64,000 nucleotides of DNA. Origin: Hormiphora californensis (Eukaryota; Ctenophora; Tentaculata; Cydippida; Pleurobrachiidae). Of this stretch, positions 57,545-64,000 are shown in pieces. Below the pieces are notes generated by a model that did not search any database, was not told where the DNA came from, and saw only the letters and a program-made list of their open reading frames with translations. Position numbers and translations under genes: made by a program. Where the stretch lies: positions 2,512,729-2,576,728 of the forward strand of contig CM035362.1 of the NCBI GenBank assembly GCA_020137815.1, read 5' to 3'. The stretch's first letter is position 1, and each line of letters starts with the position of its first letter.

Positions 57545-59731
57545 GATATCAAGTATTTGTTAGCAAGGCGTGTTCAAAGTTTACTCGCTGTTACAGCCAA
57601 AGCGCACACTCGGTTGTCAGGTTACTCCGCAAGCAATCGTCGTTCGGACGAATCGTTTCGAAACAAATTATTCGAACGCGCGCAAGCCACGCGCGACCAA
57701 AATTCTTTGCGCGTGCTAGCAAAATCGAGTGCGACGTCATTTTGAAATTTAATTCACACCAGTTTTTTTTTCGATCTCCCCGGTTCCCGTGTGCGCTTTT
57801 TTTAAAACTGGACTCCGAAGAAGCTTCTGTTCCAAACCCTCCACGTGGTACTTTCCAAGCACAAAATGAGCTATCTCCGGCCTAGTCCAGCCTTAGAAAT
57901 AGAAGGTAGACAAGATAGTTTTTTTTATCGACATTCGGCCTTTCTCTGAACGAGAAGAAGGGTCTGGTGCTCTGCGAGAAGCACCAAAATTCACAGAGAT
58001 TATTCTCAATAGTCAATACTGGCTAGTGGCTAAACAGGCAAATTCAACATCTATCCGATAAAATTATGTGCACTGGGGAAGGTTATATTAACATCCCCAT
58101 GTTAAAAACAAAATCATAAAAGTAAAACGTTTTATTTAATCAATTCAAGTCTTGTCATTATCTCAATATCTCACTTCTCTCTGGAATCAATTTCCTGAAG
58201 GACCGCCATTGTTTCGATATCCATTGTTGTGTATCCAAACCTTCCAGTTCCAGGAACGGAGTTGCTCTTGGTGTACCTCTCTCGTGCGTTACTCGCTCCT
58301 GTGGGGGTATTCATCGAGTTTTAGGAGGTCTTTAAAAGAATTTATAAACGAATTTAGAGGGTCTTTAAAAGAATTTATAACCGAATCTTTCTATTAGAAG
58401 AAACACTGTTAAAGAAAATAATTTTATGCACTGTCAGGCTGTAGAATTCTTCGTAGAAATTCATAACGGGTGGTATTTGCATGCAAAGATTAAGCTTTGG
58501 TTGTCGGCCCCGCCTATTGTGAAATATCAAAGATTAAATAGAAGTAAATAGCTGCATCTAATATTTATCTTTGTATCTATATATTATACCAAAACTAATT
58601 AAAATTAGTAGGCCGGAAAGGTTGCCCTATGATTTGAGCTACCTTTGCCACCGTAACATTCACGGGCTATAACAGACAGGGTACAGATGCTTCGTCTATC
58701 TTCAAAAGGTAATGTGCCGGTGCCAAAGGTAGCTCAAATCATAGGGCAACCTTTCCGGCCTACTAATTTTAATTAGTTTTGGTATAATTTGCATCATTTT
58801 TGGGATTTTTTATCCATTTAGATGTAGTAGAACAGATACGGAGAGTATGGAATCGCTAAATTGAAAAAATTTCATTTTTGACGTCATTTTGACGTCATAA
58901 AATGACGTCACGACGTCATGACGTCACAATTAAAACGTCATATCATCGGGATTACCTAGATAAAGATACTGACCAAGTTTGAGATCGATTGGATGAGATT
59001 TGAGTCCGCTATGGCGAAAAAACCCATATCGTCATATCTATTTTTAAACAGTCATAACACTTCAGACGCGTTTTAAGACCCTTATACATGTAGTTTTGAA
59101 AATTCGCGGTATATTTACTGAAAGTTTAGACAATTCTCTTTCCATGATATAGTCTTCGTTTTTCGATTAGAATCCGTCTTCCGGGTCTAAATTGAACTCA
59201 AAGAATTTTGGTCAGAGTCTGAAAAATGACGACTTTAAGACGTTCTGTAGGACGTTCCTGGCGATGAAAAGAGACCCCATATCGACTAATGCACACACAT
59301 CCAGTAGATCTACCAGCTGTGAAAACGAGAAGTTTCTATCTCTTTTCGTTTGGCGTGAATATGGTTTACAAAAAGCGTCTCTCCTACGCGCGTGCGTGCG
59401 CGCGTATATGCATGTTACACTGAATTTATGGCAAATGGGACCTATCTGTAACTTCGGTTCCAGATGAGATAAAGACTTGAAATTTTAAACTTGAGTCAAA
59501 GACCCCAAGCCGGGTATACATTCCAAATTTCAAGTCAAATGGATGAAAGGGAGCCACGCTATAGCCTTCTAAAGTCTGGGTTTTCAGCCAAAACACCCAT
59601 AAAACGTATAACTGCGTTTCTGGCGGCGCTTTGGGGGGGGGGGGGGGGGGGGAATGGCAACCTTTGCGCTTGCCAGCGCAGTGATATCTGTCATCTGATA
59701 TTCTGATATTTGTTGATCCAGCAGATAATGC
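57545..59731. other. Intergenic with inverted repeats
   Basis: Contains a GC-rich flank with many CG steps upstream of the helical protein gene, a short tandem repeat (GGTCTTTAAAAGAATTTATA, two copies, 58330-58385), an inverted repeat at 58588-58790, a cluster of TGACGTCA-like motifs (58880-58930) and a G run near 59633-59652. No supported gene. Confidence 0.6.
58588..58790. repeat. Inverted repeat, arms of about 70 bp
   Basis: The left arm contains AGTAGGCCGGAAAGGTTGCC and the right arm its exact complement GGCAACCTTTCCGGCCTACT; both continue with CTATGATTTGAGCTACCTTT and its complement. The loop is about 60 bp. Likely a small MITE; no duplication identified. Confidence 0.85.
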
Positions 59732-61734
59732 CTAACTTGCCCATAATCTACAAATTCTGTCATATCCTGCCTTGTCTCAAAATAAAAAGGGTTTGAACGA
59801 ATCAATTAATACACACCTGGGTGGTTTGAAGTCATCTCAACTCTAGTATACTGAATAGGAGCAGCAGCAGCTGGGTCGTTGAAATTGAATGCTGGATTAT
59901 CCAAACCGGCTGTAGAGGTGAGAGTGGTTAGGTGTATATACCGGCACGGGGGTTGCATGGCAATTGTCATAATACTCATGGGCTTAGTGACACGTGATAT
60001 TATTAGTGATATTGTTAGTGCCAGCCATTCCTGTCAGGTGCCATATATATATATGTTGTGTCGAGGCCGGGTGTGGTAGTACTACCAGATCTCCGAGAGA
60101 TAACTTGAGGGTCTTGACATGTGAAATAAATCAATTTTTGACTTCCCCTTATTTTTCATCTTCAGCTAATTCACACGGCCGTCACGAGCCCTCCATCAAG
60201 CCCCCCCCCCCCCAATCAAGCCTCCCATCAAGTCACGCCCCCAATCAAGCCCCCCCCCCCCAACCAAGCCCCCTATCAAGCCACGCCCCCCCCCCCCCCC
60301 CAGAGGAAAATAGTTATCAGACTGCTACCGTCGCGACGTAGTTGCGAGTAATACTGTAGTTTTAGGAATGGTTAAACAGTTCGATTTCGGGTATATTGCC
60401 TGAAGAACTGCAGTTTTTGACGTATTCTGGCGAGAGAAGTCTTGTATAGAATTTTGTTGTAGACAAGTCAATTCTCAGAGATATTATATATACAGTTGTA
60501 TTTCTCACGGCCAGTGATCGTCTGTCACGGCAGTGATCTGACATTCCTCTCAGAACAATAATTGTTGCTCAAAGATTGCCCTTAAAAGGAAAATACTCAT
60601 TACTCCCATAATGACTCCATCAAAGATATTATATGTCCTTTCCCGTGTGACAGTTGCTTTAATAGTTGGTATCTTTATCTTAATGCGTCAAAATGATAAT
60701 CACTGGGAACTTTTTGAGAAGATTTTATCTCCTTTTTTGTAGTTGTTCGGGAGCTTTTCATGAGACTCCTTCATTTGAATTAAAATCTTTTTATAGCCCG
60801 TTCAAGCTATGTAATGAACGTGTCCCTCACAGGTCAAACTTAAATTATACCACTTCACCAAAGGCACCAGACCTCTCGTTTTGATTCTTAAATACAATAT
60901 AATATACCTGGCACCCCAATTTACAAAACCCTTTCCCCCGAGCATCAGCTCGTAAATTAGAGTCCGACTGCAGTACCACGTAACTTTGATAGTAACAGTA
61001 ACAGTAACAGTTTAGTTCATTTGTCTGTACCTGGATTGTAGTTGGGTGTAAAGTGGACCCACTCATCACTGCTCACACTGCTGCTTGTCGAGGTTTTAGA
61101 GATAGGGCTCTGTTGTGGTGGTTGTGAATTTCTTGCACTGAAACGATCGTGTAATGAGAGATCCGACTAAATTTGAAATAAAAATCAGTTTCGTCGGACA
61201 TCGCTCAATAAAAACATTGATAGAAGTTTGTCCCTCACACTATTTTACCAGACCTGACCTGGATAACCTCTGCACATGAATCATGATTCAACCCACACTT
61301 GCTAGTCGGACCGGGATGCTCGGTAAATATCGGGGTCCGATCACTGTATTATAAACAGCTACTACTTGTTATGTTCTAACCTTCCTTTACAAACAGAGTC
61401 GAGCTAGGCAAGCTACTACAATGTACCTGCTATAGTTTGAATTATCAAAGTAAGCGGCGTTGTTCTGGAGAGTTGGGGTAAACGGCTTGTGAGTCGTCCT
61501 GAGAAGATATTGGGGTTTAGTAAGTTGAGTATCATGGGCATTACAATTTAGTTAATTAATTAATTAATTCGTAGAAGTATATATCAATCGAATCAATTTG
61601 TTGGGTTCCCCCGTCAGATCAGCTCGTCGTCATCTGGGGACGCTGAACACACTGTAAACCTACTCGTTCATATCGTAGAAAGCGCTATCAAAGCTTGGCA
61701 TTCGAGGAGTCGCTTTCCTGCTTTCTTTAATCAC
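59732..61734 (-). CDS. 3' part of an unidentified gene, disordered tail
   Basis: Four minus-strand exons with GT-AG borders and matching phases: 61734-61664, 61498-61427, 61137-61031, 59909-59817. They encode a low-complexity polar stretch including ATPRMPSFDSAFYDMNE, SSDEWVHFTPNYNP and LDNPAFNFNDPAAAAPIQYT. A last exon ending at a stop at 59732-59734 is possible but its acceptor is uncertain. The tyrosine and NPxF-like pieces resemble a cytoplasmic tail of a membrane protein; that is only an impression. The 5' exons upstream of 61734 were not found and may lie beyond the window. Confidence 0.5.
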
Positions 61735-61744
61735 CTGCCGTTTA

Positions 61745-64000
61745 AAAGGAAGATTAGTCTTGGCAAAAAGCCCAATTATATCGGTGCCCTTAGTGTGTGG
61801 TAATTATGTACACACGAAGTTTTGAGAACCAGTTCCCAGAACCCCCCTCGCATATCGCATTATATATCTGGTGGGGGACGAGGCATAATTTGAAAGTTTC
61901 TAATGACTTGTATGAGAGTGGGGGCACGGCGGGTGGTACCTGCCTTTGGTGGTTTTGAACAGGAATGTGATTACAGAGCAACTTACAAAAAGTACGGGTA
62001 TATTTGCTTTATGCAGCGCCACACGTATTTTGATTGGGTTGTTAGCACTCATGCCACGTGGGTATGTTAACCTTGTGGCATCAGCTGAACTGTCAGCTGA
62101 TCCACTATGCATGTTTGTCGGTAGTCATGTATGTTTATCATCTGAATGTGAGTTTGCTGCTTGTTTGTCTGTTGTGGTAATAAACCTGAGTTTATTCATT
62201 GTTTCACCGCTACAGTATTGTTAGACACTGCAGTCTGAGTTATTTTGTATTGACCGGATTAGAATGCATTGTTCCCGGAGGAGAAGAAAGGCTGATTATT
62301 CTGAAAGAGAAACTTCACACGGGTGTGGTTTGATCTGGTATGCCGCTTGTACCAAGTTAGACAATAGCTGCTTTTGTCTGACAATCGTAGTAGTCCGCAG
62401 CAAACCAATCAGATGCTCCAGAAGATCTACCGATAGTTGGAGACAATGGGGAACTACCTACGCCCTGGATTGGAGACGGAGAACGTGTGGAGGAGAAGAC
62501 GGGTGTGGTCAGCTGGTACAAGAGGAGAGGACACTTGTCAGTTCCCAGCAGTTCCTGAGAGGCAGTTCTGCTGAGGCAGTTCGGCCCTGAGAGTTCTGAT
62601 GTAGCAGTTCCTGAGAGGCAGTTCCTGCGAGTGCGAGTTCCAGAGATCCCGAGTTCTGCTTTGAGAGACACTTAGAGAATGAGAGAGTTCCTGAGAGAGA
62701 CACTAGAGTAAGTTCTGTACGGAGACAGTTCTGCCGAGAGAGTTGAGTTCTATTGAGTCAGTTCCTGTGATCTGAAGCATAGCCTGAGCTTTAGTCTGAG
62801 ATCCAGCCTTAGTCTAGCAATGTGGCTTACTAAGACGCTGGCGACTAAATGAGTCCCGAGACTCTGCATAGAGAGCCCCGCATCTGAGATATGAGTTCTG
62901 CACGAGAATGAGTAGAGTAGAGAGAGAGAGAAATAGTATGGCTGCATTTATGAGTATTTTATTGTTTCGGTTTAGTTTTAGTTTTGGCTCGGAATCGGTT
63001 GTATCATTTTGTCTGTGTCAGAAACAGCAATCCACCGTTCTTGTGCGGTGTTTTTGTGATAGTACAAAAGGACAGAACACGGACACTGCGCCGCACAACC
63101 CTTGGGTTTTAAAGCATTTGAACAAATACCCGAGTATTTTTTTAATACCCAGGCCAAATTTTTAAATAATGGTCCCCAGGGGGCCAAAAGGGCAAACATT
63201 TATCCGCCACGGGCCGTGATTTATAATTAAAATATACTTTCTCCACCTCCACAAAATTTGGAATACATTTTTTTCGTTGGGAAAAAAATAATCCCTTTAC
63301 CACAACTGACCCTCTCACCCCCATCCTTAGATTTCCAACAAATTTGTTCATCCAACTTTATTCTGTGGGATAATGTAGGTTTTGGGTTCTCCTTCTCCCT
63401 GTTCCCTTCCTGGATGTCCTCCAAATTTTAGCCCGTCCTCGTTTCGGTAGTGGGCTCTTATGGGTTTTCAATTTCTCCCTGGCCCCCCCTCTTCTCTTCT
63501 TCCTTCTCTCTCCTCTCTCCTCCACTCCGACCACCTCCAATGGACCGTAGGGCCCTCCATTTTTCTTGGGTTTTTTATTTTTCCCCCCAGCCCTGGATCC
63601 TTAGGATCTACCCGGAGGCCCCGGAGTAAAAATAGTTTAACTGCAAATAGGTGTTTAAGGTTGAACATATGAATTTTCAAACTATGGTTTTTTAACAGGT
63701 AATGGGGTCTCCGCTTCCCCCCTTTTTTCTCGCTAAATCTGGAGTCTCTTAATTCTTTTCATCTAGTCTTAAGTGGTTTAGTTAAATTTCCTTTATTTAT
63801 TACTTCCATTCTAATTCCCTATGTTTCTTTACATCTAACCTCTCGTCCCTTCCTCATTTTCATCTCTCTCTTCATCCAAAGTCTTAATTCACTCAATATC
63901 TCTCCTCGGGTCTTTCTTTATTTTATATCCTTCTCGCTTCCCCTTTCCCTTTTCTTCTCTATGACTGTTATTCTGTTCTCCCCTCCTCATCTTTCTCTCA
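61745..64000. other. No supported gene; repeats and pyrimidine-rich end
   Basis: Around 62520-62760 is a degenerate array of GCAGTTCCTGAGAG-like units. From about 63230 to the end the + strand is markedly C/T-rich with few purines and has no coding signature. Upstream exons of the minus-strand gene ending at 61734 could be hidden here. Confidence 0.5.

Noticed and set aside
57557-57745. 62-codon plus-strand frame upstream of the helical protein gene
   Set aside because: No domain, no splice context, and it overlaps the CG-rich promoter-side flank of the minus-strand gene.

Overview
The window is nuclear DNA of an animal, most likely an early-branching one; a sponge is my best guess, possibly a glass sponge (inference). 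Reasons: spliceosomal genes with short GT-AG introns; a metazoan gene set (muskelin, EFHC ciliary protein, SLC9A6/7/9-type exchanger, SLC25A42, SLC18B1-like transporter, death-domain protein, PIM-like kinase); genes nested inside introns of other genes; many long (CT)n/(GA)n tracts and small inverted-repeat transposons. Exon coordinates below are my own splice-phase reconstructions from the sequence. No rRNA, tRNA, CRISPR or prokaryotic feature was found.

Layout. 8-1537 (-): intronless MFS transporter that needs six +1 frame changes. 1538-10737: repeat-rich intergenic DNA with CT/GA microsatellites, a satellite-bearing inverted-repeat transposon (4434-5625) and a non-autonomous hAT element (7325-7888). 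10738-17498 (+): multi-exon disordered protein ending in a death domain. 18219-28967 (+): endosomal-type Na+/H+ exchanger with two alternative N-termini and a duplicated last acceptor. 29640-31769: large fold-back transposon containing a nested copy of itself and a palindromic MITE. 31984-33528 (+): NOP53. 33906-45016 (+): muskelin, with two introns swollen by minisatellites copied from exon/donor boundaries and with an antisense secreted papain-ShKT peptidase (37876-41062) nested in one intron. 47453-49249 (+): SLC25A42-like mitochondrial carrier. 50182-56572 (-): EFHC1/2-like protein, with an intronless PIM-like kinase (55136-55949, +) nested in its second intron. 56777-57544 (-): small membrane-anchored helical/ARM-like protein. 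59732-61734 (-): 3' part of an unidentified gene. The rest is intergenic and repetitive.

Most notable: both single-exon genes whose homology I can follow closely (the transporter and the nested kinase) can be read through only with +1 frame changes, seven in total and all in the same direction. The spliced genes need none in the exons traced, except for one unresolved join in the death-domain gene. This could be programmed or tolerated +1 frameshifting in nuclear genes, pseudogenes, or insertion errors in the assembly. The sequence alone cannot decide.
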